A DNA stretch of 64,000 nt from Tissierella sp. P1 (GTDB lineage Bacteria; Bacillota; Clostridia; Tissierellales; Tissierellaceae): contig NZ_NPMN01000005.1 in NCBI RefSeq assembly GCF_002266425.1, positions 62,001 to 126,000 on the forward strand, read 5' to 3'. Position 1 is the first letter of the stretch. Every line of letters starts with the position of its first letter. The notes under the pieces are model-generated. The model saw nothing but the letters and a program-made list of their open reading frames with translations, was not told the DNA's origin and searched no databases. The position numbers were made by a program, and so were the translations under genes. Positions 43,089-52,529 of the stretch are shown here, one piece after another.

Positions 43089-43558
43089 TGGAAAATTTAG
43101 ATATAGCTATTGAACGAATTACTAAAAGTAATTATCATATGTTTGATGATATGGTATATTGGAGGACAAATGGATGTGAAAGGACTGGGGAGGAAAGAGA
43201 TAAGAATAAAGATATAATCTTCGAGGATGCATTTTCGGAGCTTGATCATCAGGGGTTTTATGTTTTTGCTGCTCGTCATGAAGGACGTTTCGTAGGATGG
43301 ATAATGTTAATATATATACCTAAACTAGGTAAGTGGAATAAAGGTGTAATTTTTGTCGAGGAATTGTGGACAGCCCCTGAATTTAGAAGAAAAGGAATTG
43401 CGATGAAGCTTATGGGAAAAGCATTTGAAGTTCAATATGAAACAGGAGCTATTAAAGTTAGACTCTATACAGATAATATGTCAGCACAAAAATTATATGA
43501 AAAATGTGGTCTCAGAGTAGCAAATAAGGCAGTATTTATGGAATCAAAGGATAACTAG
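43088..43558 (+). CDS. GNAT family N-acetyltransferase
   Basis: A 156-residue GNAT translated from the coupled TAATG after the kinase-like gene. EELWTAPEFRRKGIAMKLMG (acetyl-CoA loop R-R-K-G-I-A) and LYTDNMSAQKLYEKCGLR (motif B, Y-x-K-C-G) are clear. The N-terminus includes HMFDDMVYWRTNG. Pairing a kinase-like and an acetyltransferase gene suggests modification of one type of small molecule. Confidence 0.85.
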   Translation: MENLDIAIERITKSNYHMFDDMVYWRTNGCERTGEERDKNKDIIFEDAFSELDHQGFYVFAARHEGRFVGWIMLIYIPKLGKWNKGVIFVEELWTAPEFRRKGIAMKLMGKAFEVQYETGAIKVRLYTDNMSAQKLYEKCGLRVANKAVFMESKDN

Positions 43559-43633
43559 AAAAACATATACCTTTCATTAAGAAATTGAGAAGGTATAGGA
43601 TATGACAAACTTAAAAAGGTAGGGAGTTATAGT

Positions 43634-44056
43634 ATGATAAAGGTGAATTTTCATGATTTAAATACAATAGAAGATGCTAAACTGCAATTTGCAGTTATTA
43701 TGGCAAGGTGCGAAGGGAAATGGATATTTGTAAGACATAAGGAGAGACTGACTTGGGAAATTCCAGGTGGACACAGAGAAAGAAATGAGGATATTAATTT
43801 TACGGCATCAAGAGAACTAATGGAAGAAACTGGAGCACAGGAATTTAAAATTATTCCAGTTTGTATATATTCGGTAAATAGAGATGAAATTGAATCCTTT
43901 GGGCAATTATTTTATTCTGAAGTAGAGAGTCTTGATGAATTACCAAATTCTGAAATAGGTGAGATTAGGCTATTTGACACCATACCTCAAGACTTAACCT
44001 ATCCATTGATTCAGCCATATTTATTTAATAGAATAGAGGAGTTTTGTAAGAAATAG
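43634..44056 (+). CDS. Nudix hydrolase
   Basis: A 140-residue Nudix protein with the box G-x5-E-x7-REUxEExGU as GGHRERNEDINFTASRELME ETGA (near 54-76). The leading strand is WIFVRHKERLTWEIPGGH and the trailing strand FGQLFYSEVESLDELPNSE. Pyrophosphohydrolase of nucleotide derivatives; the exact substrate is unknown. AGGGAG precedes the ATG. Confidence 0.88.
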   Translation: MIKVNFHDLNTIEDAKLQFAVIMARCEGKWIFVRHKERLTWEIPGGHRERNEDINFTASRELMEETGAQEFKIIPVCIYSVNRDEIESFGQLFYSEVESLDELPNSEIGEIRLFDTIPQDLTYPLIQPYLFNRIEEFCKK

Positions 44057-44162
44057 GGAGAAGATAATGCAAAACTATAAACTGTATAATAGGTAAAAAA
44101 TCAAGAAGTATAATGGTTTAATAGATAATAAGAGAATAAATTGATTTAGGGGATGTTGATCT

Positions 44163-44873
44163 ATGAAGGTTGTTATAATATATGGAAATGGTAGAAAGGG
44201 TAGCACATATAACTGTGTTCAGATAATAAAAAGAACTATAGGGCAATATGAAGATGTTAAATTTGAAGAGATATGGCTACCAAAGGATTTCCCAGAACTT
44301 TGTTGTGGATGCTTTAATTGCATTCTTAAGGGAGAACTCTTCTGTCCCCATAGTGAGTATGTATATCCCATAGTTAACTCTATTATTGAAGCAGATGGGA
44401 TTATTATGGCATCACCAGCATATGGACTAGATGTATCTGGAGCAATGAAAACTTTGATAGATCATTTATGTTTTATGTGGATGCCTCATAGACCTCATAA
44501 TGAAGTGTTTTCAAAGATAGGGTTTGTAGTTTCAACTGCAGCAGGAAGTGGCATGAAAAGGACAAATAAAACTATGAAGCTAGCTTTGAACTACATGGGT
44601 TTTAAGCGTGTATATGACTTTGGTAGTGCTGTTGCTGCATCTAGATGGGAAGACGTAAAAGGAAGTAAGAAACTGATTATTGAAAAAAAGCTTATCAAAA
44701 AATCTCACAAATATTATCAATCTCTAGTTGATAGGAAGAAGTTGAAATCTAGATTATCTACTAGATTGACTTTTATAGTAATGAGGAAGATGATATCTGG
44801 ATATCAAGATGGAAATATTGATAAAGAGTATTGGAAAAGTATGGGCTGGTTTGATAACATTAAGCCAGTGTAG
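44163..44873 (+). CDS. NAD(P)H-dependent FMN reductase / flavodoxin-like
   Basis: A 236-residue flavodoxin-fold protein: VVIIYGNGRKGSTYNCVQII (FMN phosphate loop G-x-x-R-x-G-S/T), LPKDFPELCCGCFNCILKGE, CPHSEY (Cys-rich insert of the iron-sulphur flavoprotein type), GIIMASPAYGLDVSGAMKTL (FMN loop) and FSKIGFVVSTAAGSGMKR. Reduces a quinone or other acceptor using NAD(P)H. GGGGATGTTGATCT precedes the ATG. Confidence 0.85.
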   Translation: MKVVIIYGNGRKGSTYNCVQIIKRTIGQYEDVKFEEIWLPKDFPELCCGCFNCILKGELFCPHSEYVYPIVNSIIEADGIIMASPAYGLDVSGAMKTLIDHLCFMWMPHRPHNEVFSKIGFVVSTAAGSGMKRTNKTMKLALNYMGFKRVYDFGSAVAASRWEDVKGSKKLIIEKKLIKKSHKYYQSLVDRKKLKSRLSTRLTFIVMRKMISGYQDGNIDKEYWKSMGWFDNIKPV

Positions 44874-44983
44874 TTAGTGTTAGTATTATAAATGGTACTT
44901 TTTAAGGATTTCAATAGGTTATATTTGAATTTATAGTAGTAAGATAATACGATATGAATAAAATAATTTACTGGAGGAATAAA

Positions 44984-45826
44984 ATGCTTCAAGATGATTT
45001 TTTATTAAAGCCATCAAAATATGTTATTGATAATTGGATATTAAATTTATTACCTGAGTATGATATATATTTTTTAAAAGAGTTGCCTAGTGATTTAGAT
45101 TTAAATTTATGCTTACCAATGCCGGTGAATGAGTATTTTGATCACCCTGTTTATTCTCAATTAGAATATGTAAATGCTTATGAACTTTGGAGGATATCAA
45201 ATAAAGCTAATTATGCCATTATAGATTTCGGTAATTGGTTTGATGATTTATCAAGAGCTAATCAAAAGCAGGTGTTACTTAATCAATATGAATTAAATAG
45301 AGGATTAGTTGTTTCTTTAGATTGGTTTTATATAGATAATAAACTTTTAGAAAATAATCTAATTAAAAATAAGGTAGTTATGAACAGAAATTTATGGGAG
45401 AGCTTATCTTATCAAGATAAGGAACGATTTATATATCATTATGCACAGGATTGGGAAGACTGGAATTGCAAAACAGTTAGTAATGAAATAGATATGGATA
45501 TAGATTTAATCAGCATAGTTAATACCTTTACAATTAAAGAAGGAATCAATTGTTTAAGCACTGTATTATATTGTTTAACTCATCAAGAAAATATATTAAA
45601 ACAATGGGTTCATGAAAAAACATTTTTAATAGCTTTAGAACAACTGGGATATAAAGAAACCAGAGATAACAAAATTGAAAGAAATACAGTAATTGTTTTT
45701 AAGGATGATGAAAAGATAATTCATGCTGCTTATATAGTATCAGAAGGCTTAGCAATTAATAAAAGTGGTCAATCTAAATTTAATCCCATAAAACTAGTAG
45801 ATATAGATATATTGATAAAAGAGTAG
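44984..45826 (+). CDS. Uncharacterised protein with NlpC/P60-like C-terminal half (tentative)
   Basis: A 280-residue soluble protein. I cannot place the N-terminal ~150 residues (helical, many aromatic). The C-terminal half has a Cys and His in positions of an NlpC/P60-type thiol fold: EGINCLSTVLYCLTHQE (Cys near 188) and EKIIHAAYIVSEGLAINKSG (His near 245) ending FNPIKLVDIDILIKE. Peptidase activity is an inference. The ATG at 44984 follows GGAGG (44973-44977) by 6 nt; the in-frame ATG at 44954 lies upstream of that site. Confidence 0.6.
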   Translation: MLQDDFLLKPSKYVIDNWILNLLPEYDIYFLKELPSDLDLNLCLPMPVNEYFDHPVYSQLEYVNAYELWRISNKANYAIIDFGNWFDDLSRANQKQVLLNQYELNRGLVVSLDWFYIDNKLLENNLIKNKVVMNRNLWESLSYQDKERFIYHYAQDWEDWNCKTVSNEIDMDIDLISIVNTFTIKEGINCLSTVLYCLTHQENILKQWVHEKTFLIALEQLGYKETRDNKIERNTVIVFKDDEKIIHAAYIVSEGLAINKSGQSKFNPIKLVDIDILIKE

Positions 45827-45888
45827 AATCCATTACATTATGTAATCTATAGAAGATAAAAGGTATATTGAATACTGGAGGGAATTAC

Positions 45889-46173
45889 ATGAAGGAAATT
45901 GAACATTGGTATGACGAAAAGTATGATGAATGGGAAAGGCTTGAGAGACATAAAATTGAATTTGATATTACTAGAAGATATATGGATGAATATATAATTG
46001 GAGAGAATTTAGATATATTTGATATTGGCGGTGGTCCTGGTAGATATTCTATATATATGTTAGAAGAAAGTGAGTATAAAAAGTGGTTGGAAATTTGTTA
46101 TCAGTTGAGTCGGGATGAAAATCTTATGGGTACTAGTGAACATTTCTTATATATTGGAAGAAAAAATGGATAA
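45889..46173 (+). pseudogene. SAM methyltransferase with a large in-frame central deletion
   Basis: A 94-residue protein that joins the normal start (EIEHWYDEKYDEWERLERHK, motif I IFDIGGGPGRYSIYMLE) directly to the normal end (YKKWLEICYQLSRDENLMGT, SEHFLYIGRK) of a ~245-residue methyltransferase family. The joint is at about residue 60, in frame, near 46070; about 150 residues are missing. Strong TGGAGGGAATT before ATG 45889. It cannot act as a methyltransferase unless it associates with another subunit. Confidence 0.7.
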
Positions 46174-46177
46174 AGAG

Positions 46178-46202
46178 AAAACTACCTTTTGTAGGTAGTT
46201 TT
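46178..46202 (+). terminator. Intrinsic terminator hairpin
   Basis: AAAACTACCT and AGGTAGTTTT form a perfect 10-bp stem with a TTTGT loop right after the truncated methyltransferase stop (46173). The symmetric A/T arms could work in both directions, ending the phosphatase transcript from the other side too. Confidence 0.65.
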
Positions 46203-46413
46203 AAGTATGGGAGTTATTAAGTAAAGAGAAGTGTTGGAGGAACCTTTTTTATTTTTCTTTACAATGATTATTATATTCCATAAATGTAAAAACAAAGTTA
46301 TTCTAATGTTAAATGTATATGAAGATTTTCATGTTTAAGGGGTATGAGAAAGCCACCATGGAACTTGGGTGACTTTCAATATGATTAACTCTCCGATAAA
46401 GAAAAGAGTTGGT

Positions 46414-48055
46414 TTATTTTGATGTGCTTTTTAATAAATCCAAAGCTGACTGTGGTACATAGAATTTTCCATCTATTAAAACAGCTATTTCACCATTTAG
46501 GCTTATATCTTTATCATTTAATTTTGCTATACTTTGATTTGCTTTTATAACTAAAGTTTTTCCATTTTCATTTAAAGTTAATACATTACCATCTAATTTA
46601 GCACCTGTTCTATTTGTTACATCTACGAACAACTTTTGTGTAGCCTTTTCTAAATCAAGATTCATAGCATTAGCTATAAACTTAGCAACATCTGTATTTT
46701 CATTGACTCCAATGAGCGGTGTTTTATCAACTTTTTTTGGTGCGTAGATATATACAGGTACGTCTTCGCCAGTATGACCGCCAGTCGTATAACCAATATA
46801 AGCTTTTTGATTCATTATTTTTATAAGATTGGAAGATGTTGGATCATTTTTGAACTGTGTAATTAAATCATTTACCTTTGCATTATTATAAGTATCTCTA
46901 TCTTTTGAAGTAATATCAGCTGGCGTATAGCCATCGGGGTTAATTCCATAAGCCTTTAGAACCTCGGAAATATTAGATTTGTCTTCTTTAAGTAATGACA
47001 TAGCTCCTTCAGCAGTTTTTGTTGCTCCCTTTAAAGGAGATAAAATACTAAATGGTGCAGAGTCATATCCAATTAAGTCATAACTGCCTATAGAAATACC
47101 GCTATTTCCATGATCTGTTACTGCGATAACTATTGTATTTCCATCTTTTTTAGCAAAGTCTAAAGCCACTTTAAAGGCTTCGTCAAATGCTAAAACATCA
47201 GAAATAATACCTATGGTATCATTAGCATGAGCTGCCCAGTCTATTTTACTACCTTCTACCATTAAAAAGAATCCGTTTTTATTTTTATTAAGAACATCAA
47301 TTGCTTTTTCTGTCATTTCTGATAGAGAAGGTTCTTCATCTATTTTTCTATCAATATCATAAGATAGGTTACTTGTTCCTCCAGTAATACTAGAAAAATT
47401 TCCCCAAAGTTTTTTTTGCGTTTGATTTTTGCATTTCAGTTTTGTTACTTGCTATCTCGAATCCATTTGACTTTGCTATTGCTAGAATATCTAATTCTTT
47501 AGTATCGACCTTAGATACTCCTGTACCTAGTAATACATCAATATCTTGATTTAAAATCTGCTCCGCAATTGTAGCGTAATTACTACGTTTCATTTCGTGG
47601 GAGCTAAATGCTGCTGGAGTAGCATGCATAAACTCAGATGTTGCAATGAGTCCTACAGCTTTTCCTTCCAGTTGTGCTGCTTCAAGTATAGTAGCCTTTG
47701 GTGTTTTATTTGCATCAATGCCTAAGGAACCATTGAGTGATTTATGACCTATTGCGTAGGCTGTTCCAGCAGGAGCTGAATCAGTAATAGGACCATGAGC
47801 CCATGTAGTAGTTATAAGTCCCGTAGCATATTGATCCATAACTAATTTATTAGACCCATCTTCGTTTCCATTGAGCATGTATCTGGCAATGGCTGTGGCT
47901 GATACACTCATGCCGTCAGGTATAAGTAGAATTACATTCTTAACATTGCTAGAACTTGAGTTAATAGCTGCTGAACTTATATTGGATAAGTTCAAAGACA
48001 ACAACATTGCAATTAGTATAAATACTGCAATAAATTTGATTTGTAACTTTTTCAT
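46414..48055 (-). pseudogene. Alkaline phosphatase, frameshifted at an A8/T8 tract
   Basis: The minus-strand N-terminal part (47390-48055) has a signal peptide (helix about 8-26), VKNVILLIPDGMSVSAT (metal-Asp), and ITDSAPAGTAYAIG, where the Ser in DSAPAGTA is the phosphorylated nucleophile. The C-terminal part (46414-47316) has MVEGSKIDWAAHAND, TVIAVTDHGNSGIS and TTGGHTGEDVPVYIYAP (metal and phosphate ligands) plus a ~55-residue C-terminal copper-amine-oxidase-like end. Frame +1 continuity (KKLWGNFSSITGGTSNLSYD) returns if one base is changed in the T8 run at 47410-47417. Intact length would be about 546 residues. AGGAGGAGATAATT precedes the start. Confidence 0.8.
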
Positions 48056-48239
48056 TAATTATCTCCTCCTAAAATTTGATTTACCAAAGATAATTCAATT
48101 TAATCCTTATCCTCTTGGATTCTAACATGTATCATTATAATTTATAAATGTAAAGATAGAGTTAGTCTAGTGTTAAATATAGATAAATATTTTTATGTTA
48201 TAAATAAATTTGTTTTGTATTAGAAAAGATTCTATAAAA

Positions 48240-48283
48240 AGAAGGAATCTGATAAATTTTGTAGAATAAGTATTATGATAAAC
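48240..48283 (+). promoter_or_regulatory. Promoter-like repeat module, copy C4
   Basis: AGAAGGAATCTGATAAAT then TTTGTAGAATAAGTATTATG, ending about 44 nt before the CPBP protease start. TTTGTAGAAT is one base from a Spo0A box. Confidence 0.45.
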
Positions 48284-48326
48284 ATATTTTGCTATGAGAC
48301 AGTTCTATATGATTAGAGAGGATGAA

Positions 48327-48950
48327 ATGAAGCATATGAATGATGTTTTAGCTTCAACATTAATACAGATTTCTTTTGTTTTTATATTATCGTGGATTTA
48401 TTATTTTTTGTTTTGCAGAGAAAAAAATGGTTTTTTCAATTGGATAGGATTATATATACCGCAAACTAAAGATTGGATTAAAAGTAGTATTATGGTTTTC
48501 GTAATATCCTTACTAATAATGGTTGGACCACTTATTTTATTCCAGTACTTAGGATATATTACGCCAGAAATGACTTATGACAAGACAATAAGTGGACAAG
48601 GGTTTAGTATAAATATTTTAATCATAATATTTCTAAAAGCTATAATCCAAACGGCATTATCGGAAGAGATTTTTTTTAGAGGCCTTATTGGTAAAAGAGT
48701 TGCTAACAAGTTTGGATATCGAGCAGGAAATATTATTCAATCTTTAGTATTTGGTCTGCCACATGGGTTGCCATTTATGATTATTTATAAACAGTATATT
48801 GTTGGAATAGTTCTTATTATAACTGCTGGAATAGTAGGATATCTGCAGTTTTGGTTAAATGAAAAGAAAGCTGATGGAAGTCTAATACCTAGTATAACTA
48901 TACACAGTATAATGAACATTATGTCCTTTGCATCCAAGGTACTGGGCTAG
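48327..48950 (+). CDS. CPBP-family intramembrane protease
   Basis: A 207-residue membrane protein with about six hydrophobic helices. CPBP/Abi motifs: ALSEEIFFRGLIGKRVANKF (motif 1, Glu-Glu-x3-Arg), LVFGLPHGLPFMI (motif 2, His) and ITIHSIMNIMSF (motif 3, His-x3-Asn). Intramembrane peptidases of this group process peptides such as bacteriocins or act in maturation and immunity. The start at ATG 48327 uses AGAGG at 48316-48320; an earlier in-frame ATG at 48294 has no site. Confidence 0.8.
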   Translation: MKHMNDVLASTLIQISFVFILSWIYYFLFCREKNGFFNWIGLYIPQTKDWIKSSIMVFVISLLIMVGPLILFQYLGYITPEMTYDKTISGQGFSINILIIIFLKAIIQTALSEEIFFRGLIGKRVANKFGYRAGNIIQSLVFGLPHGLPFMIIYKQYIVGIVLIITAGIVGYLQFWLNEKKADGSLIPSITIHSIMNIMSFASKVLG

Positions 48951-49143
48951 ATATATCAATTTAAATTTATAAATCAAATAGATAGGACTGTATAGCTAAT
49001 TATTTAAAGAAATATAAAAATATAGGGGTCACAAATTAATATTGATATGAAAAAATTCTATGGAGTAGTTGTTTATGAAGTGAATAAGGGTATCTTCAGA
49101 GTTAATATATAAAGCTTACTTTTAATAAGGAAGGGAAAAAGAA

Positions 49144-49686
49144 ATGGATAAAAATGATATTGAAATAAGATTACTACAGATAACAGATTTATATTTAGAT
49201 GCCTTGCAAGATTTTAATAGATATCAGATAACAAATCGCGTGATGTATAAGGAGAATGATGAATATATGTATAAAGATAATTATTTTATTGAATATTGGG
49301 ATGAACTAAAAAAGGAACAAGTCATTCAATCATTGATTAAATGCATATGTACAGGAGGTATAGTTGTAGGGGCATTCAAAAATAATAAACTAATTGGATT
49401 TGCAAATGTAGAAAATAAATTCTTCGGGAAATATAGAGAGTATCTTGAGTTGCCGTATATTCATGTGTCTTATGAATTTCGAAATTATGGGATAGGTAGA
49501 CAATTATTTCATCTATGCTGTGAAAAGGCAAGAGAAAAAGGGGCCAAGAAATTATATATTGGAGCTCACCCATCAGAGCAAACACAAATTTTTTATAAAT
49601 CGATAGGATGTACATTGGCGGTGGAAGTAAATAAGGAAATATATGAAAGAGAACCCTTAGATATACAACTAGAATTTGTTTTATAA
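49144..49686 (+). CDS. GNAT family N-acetyltransferase
   Basis: A 180-residue GNAT: IEIRLLQITDLYLDALQDF, LIGFANVENKFFG, YIHVSYEFRNYGIGRQLFHL (acetyl-CoA loop R-N-Y-G-I-G) and GAHPSEQTQIFYKSIGCTLA (motif B). The long LIKCICTGGIVVGAF strand and the LPYIHVS element are typical of a Firmicute subgroup. AAGGAAGGGAAAAAG precedes the ATG. Confidence 0.82.
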   Translation: MDKNDIEIRLLQITDLYLDALQDFNRYQITNRVMYKENDEYMYKDNYFIEYWDELKKEQVIQSLIKCICTGGIVVGAFKNNKLIGFANVENKFFGKYREYLELPYIHVSYEFRNYGIGRQLFHLCCEKAREKGAKKLYIGAHPSEQTQIFYKSIGCTLAVEVNKEIYEREPLDIQLEFVL

Positions 49687-49712
49687 TACAAATAAGTCTA
49701 GGAGGAATTCCT

Positions 49713-50752
49713 ATGTTATTTCAAGAAGATAAACTCAACCGAATACTAGAAAATACTGTAGATAATAAAAGTATATTTGGAATATCGGTTAATATCGAAT
49801 CAGGTGACAATGATTTTTCGTGGATTAATTCTGTTGGCAACTTAGGAAAAAATAGTCAGTATGCTATTGCAAGTATATCAAAGATGTATACTACATCAAC
49901 TATTTTAAAATTAGCATCAGAGGGGAAATTAGCGTTACAAGATAAAATTGCTAAATATCTGCCTATGGACATTATATCCAAATTACATGTTTATAAGGGA
50001 ATTGAATATTCCAATGACATTACAATAGAACACCTTTTATCTCATACATCAGGTTTGCCAGATTACTATGAGGAGAAAGACGAAAATGGAGAGTCTGTAG
50101 TTGATAATATAATCATGGAAGATAAATTTTTTAGTATTGATGATATTATTAGCAATACTAAAAATTGAAGCCGCATTTTAAACCAGGAGAGAAAGGAAAA
50201 GCATTTTATTCTGATGCTAATTTTGATATCCTCGGTATGATAATAGAAAAAACAACAAATAAGAAACTAAAAGATGTATTTTTAGAGTATATATTTGAAC
50301 CTCTAGAATTGAATAATACTTATTTATATGAGCAAAATTGTAACAAAGAATTTGCACCTATTTATTATAAATCAAAGCCACTTCATGTACCACTTGCAAT
50401 GGCTTCATTTTCTGCATCAGGAGGAATTATTTCAAATGTAGAAGAGAATATGAAGTTTATCAAAGCATTTTTTAAAGGGGGGTTATTTCCTGAGAAATAT
50501 CTAGAAAATTTATATAGCTGGAATAGAATACAATGGTTTCCTTTAGAATATGGACTTGGATTGATGAGATGCAAGATGTCAAGAATCATGTCTCCAATAA
50601 TTCCAGCTCCAGAAATAATAGGACATTCAGGTTCTACAGGCACTTTTTCTTTTTATTGTCGAGATAAGAATTTGTTTATAACAGGAGTATTTAATCAAAT
50701 GATTAGGCAGCCTTTTCCACTGATTTATAGGCTAATTAATTGTTTTAAATAG
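49713..50752 (+). pseudogene. Beta-lactamase-family (class C/PBP-like) serine hydrolase, frameshifted
   Basis: Frame 1 (49713-50168) has the active-site S-x-x-K in QYAIASISKMYTTSTILK and TIEHLLSHTSGLPDYY; frame 2 (50165-50752) has the Tyr-x-Asn in KAFYSDANFDILGMIIEK, PLEL-NNTYLY and the G-x-S-G-type IIGHSGSTGTFSFY. The two join if one A is added to the A5 run at 50160-50164 (NTKKLKPHFKP). An intact product of about 346 residues would be a serine esterase/PBP4*-like hydrolase. AGGAGG upstream is strong. Either a real loss or a sequencing error. Confidence 0.8.
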
Positions 50753-50870
50753 TAGTGGCGTATATAAAAAACTGTAAATTTTAAATGGAGGGTAGATTGA
50801 GGATATGTCTTAGAAAACTGATATTAATAGCTTAAAGTAATAAAGAATAAAGTGTTAGAGGAGGATGGGG

Positions 50871-51422
50871 ATGTCAAGTTTTGAGAAAGTAGAAACTAAT
50901 AGAGTGATATTAAGAGAATTTATAGAAACTGATATTCAAGGAGTTTACCAATATGCATCAGATCCAGATGTATCGAAATATGAGCCATGGGGTCCAAATT
51001 CATTAAAACAAACAGAAGAATTTGTGAGAAAGTGTATAGAATATCAACATCAAAAAGATAGAGTAGATTTTGAATTAGCAGTAATAGAAAAAAGTAGTAA
51101 TAAATTAATAGGGGCTTGTGGAATTCATATCTCAGACAAAGGAAATAGAGAAGGCTGGATTGGATATGTTATCAATAAGCTATATTGGCGAAAAGGATAT
51201 GGAACAGAAATTGCAGAAAAATTATTAGATATTGGGTTTAATAAGTTTAAATTACATAGAATTTATGCCACTTGTCATCCTAATAATCTTGGCTCTGAAA
51301 AAGTATTACAAAAAATTGGGATGAAAAAAGAAGGATGCTTAAGAAAGAATATGTGGTGTAAAGATAGCTGGAGAGATTCGCTGCTCTATGCTATTTTGGA
51401 AGATGAATATAATCAAGAATAA
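50871..51422 (+). CDS. GNAT acetyltransferase, RimJ/RimL type
   Basis: A 183-residue GNAT: VETNRVILREFIETDIQGVY, YASDPDVSKYEPWGPN, GWIGYVINKLYWRKGYGTEI (acetyl-CoA loop), IYATCHPNNLGSEKVLQKIG (motif B) and closing WRDSLLYAILEDEY. The pattern is that of protein N-terminal alanine acetylases. ATG 50871 follows AGAGGAGG by 6 nt and is preferred to the in-frame ATG at 50865, which overlaps the site. Confidence 0.88.
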   Translation: MSSFEKVETNRVILREFIETDIQGVYQYASDPDVSKYEPWGPNSLKQTEEFVRKCIEYQHQKDRVDFELAVIEKSSNKLIGACGIHISDKGNREGWIGYVINKLYWRKGYGTEIAEKLLDIGFNKFKLHRIYATCHPNNLGSEKVLQKIGMKKEGCLRKNMWCKDSWRDSLLYAILEDEYNQE

Positions 51423-51484
51423 GAAAATATCAATATACTGCTGATGATCATAGTTCCAATATATAAAAAGCTAGGGGTGAGGCT

Positions 51485-51991
51485 TTGAAGGTAGCATTTT
51501 TAGATAGAGATGGAACAATTATAGAAGATTATGAAGATAATTTATGGAGTAGTATAACTGAACCTGTTTTTATAAATGGATCAATAGATGCCCTTAAAGC
51601 TATAATGCAAAAGGGATATGAAATCATTATTATAACAAATCAATATTTAATAAATGAGAAAATCATTACATTACAGCAATATAAAGAGATTACAGATAAG
51701 TTTATAAAAAGATTATTAGATAGTGGAATTGAAATACTGGACATATTCTACTGTCCACATTCTAAAGAAGAAAACTGTAACTGTATGAAACCCAAAGATG
51801 GAATGATAAAAATGGCATTAGAAAAATATCCAGAAATAGATCTAGAAAATTCTTTTATAGTTGGAGATTCCTTGTGTGATGTTCAATTAGGAGAAAGGTT
51901 AGGGATAAAGACATTTGGTATAAGATTAGACAAGTCTAAAGGAAAAACAATAAAAATAGATTCTATAAAAGATATAGTTAAATATTTATAA
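51485..51991 (+). CDS. HAD-IIIA phosphatase (GmhB/histidinol-phosphatase type)
   Basis: A 168-residue HAD hydrolase: nucleophile VAFLDRDGTIIEDYEDN (Asp-x-Asp near 6-8), Thr in IIIITNQYLI, the zinc loop YCPHSKEENCNCMKPKDGMI (Cys-His-Cys-Cys), and IVGDSLCDVQLGERLGIKT (motif IV, Asp). The zinc loop marks the D,D-heptose-1,7-bisphosphate phosphatase or histidinol-phosphatase-type subfamily; the sugar target is unknown here. TTG start after AGGGGTGAGG. Confidence 0.85.
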   Translation: MKVAFLDRDGTIIEDYEDNLWSSITEPVFINGSIDALKAIMQKGYEIIIITNQYLINEKIITLQQYKEITDKFIKRLLDSGIEILDIFYCPHSKEENCNCMKPKDGMIKMALEKYPEIDLENSFIVGDSLCDVQLGERLGIKTFGIRLDKSKGKTIKIDSIKDIVKYL

Positions 51992-52040
51992 ATATATTTC
52001 ACAATAAAGTGGTTAGGAGAAATGATTAAAGGGGGATTAT

Positions 52041-52451
52041 ATGAAAGCTATAGACCATTTAAACAGATATGTTTCAAATGTAGATAAGTTTATTGATTTT
52101 TATAGGGATGTTCTTGACTATGAATTAATCGATAAAGGTATAAAAGGAAATGGGAAGAACTATGCAATTCTTAAGGGTGATGGACATGAACTATTTATTT
52201 CTGAAAAAGATAATTTTATAGTAGAAACAGAGCAAAATTTCAGACATATTGGTTATTTTATTGAAAATGTAGATGAACTTTTGCAAAAGTTAAAATTAAA
52301 AGGATATGTAGATCAAGAGCAGGAAATTATAGTGAAACCATTTTCAAGGCAGTTTTATATAAAAGATCCAGATGGCTTTGAAATAGACTTAATTCAATGG
52401 ACAGATAAGAATAAATTCTATCATTATTTAAAAGATAAAAATATAAAATAA
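52041..52451 (+). CDS. VOC/glyoxalase-family protein
   Basis: A 136-residue VOC protein: AIDHLNRYVSNVDKFIDFYR (first module, His-4 ligand), GDGHELFISEKDNFIVETE, FRHIGYFIENVDELLQKLK (second module) and FYIKDPDGFEIDLIQWTD (D-P-D-G-x-x-I/E-x-x-Q). Divalent-metal lyase or resistance-type binding protein; substrate not determined. AAAGGGGGATTAT precedes the ATG. Confidence 0.85.
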   Translation: MKAIDHLNRYVSNVDKFIDFYRDVLDYELIDKGIKGNGKNYAILKGDGHELFISEKDNFIVETEQNFRHIGYFIENVDELLQKLKLKGYVDQEQEIIVKPFSRQFYIKDPDGFEIDLIQWTDKNKFYHYLKDKNIK

Positions 52452-52529
52452 GTATTGGCAGAAATTACATACATAATAAAAATAAGAAGATATCAAGAAT
52501 CTTCTTAAGGTAAATGGAGTGTTAAGTTT

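Noticed and set aside
46346-46408. Hairpins between the terminator at 46202 and the phosphatase stop
   Set aside because: Stems GAAAGCCACC/GGGTGACTTTC (one mismatch) and AACTCT/AGAGTT have no U-run on either strand; not convincing terminators.
30620-50752. Programmed frameshifting as the explanation for the four split genes
   Set aside because: No slippery heptamer with a downstream stem or internal Shine-Dalgarno is apparent; the gene families are normally single-frame, so indels or errors are simpler.
52483-52507. 9-bp inverted repeat TAAGAAGAT/ATCTTCTTA
   Set aside because: The U-rich side faces the - strand, where no gene ends; probably chance.
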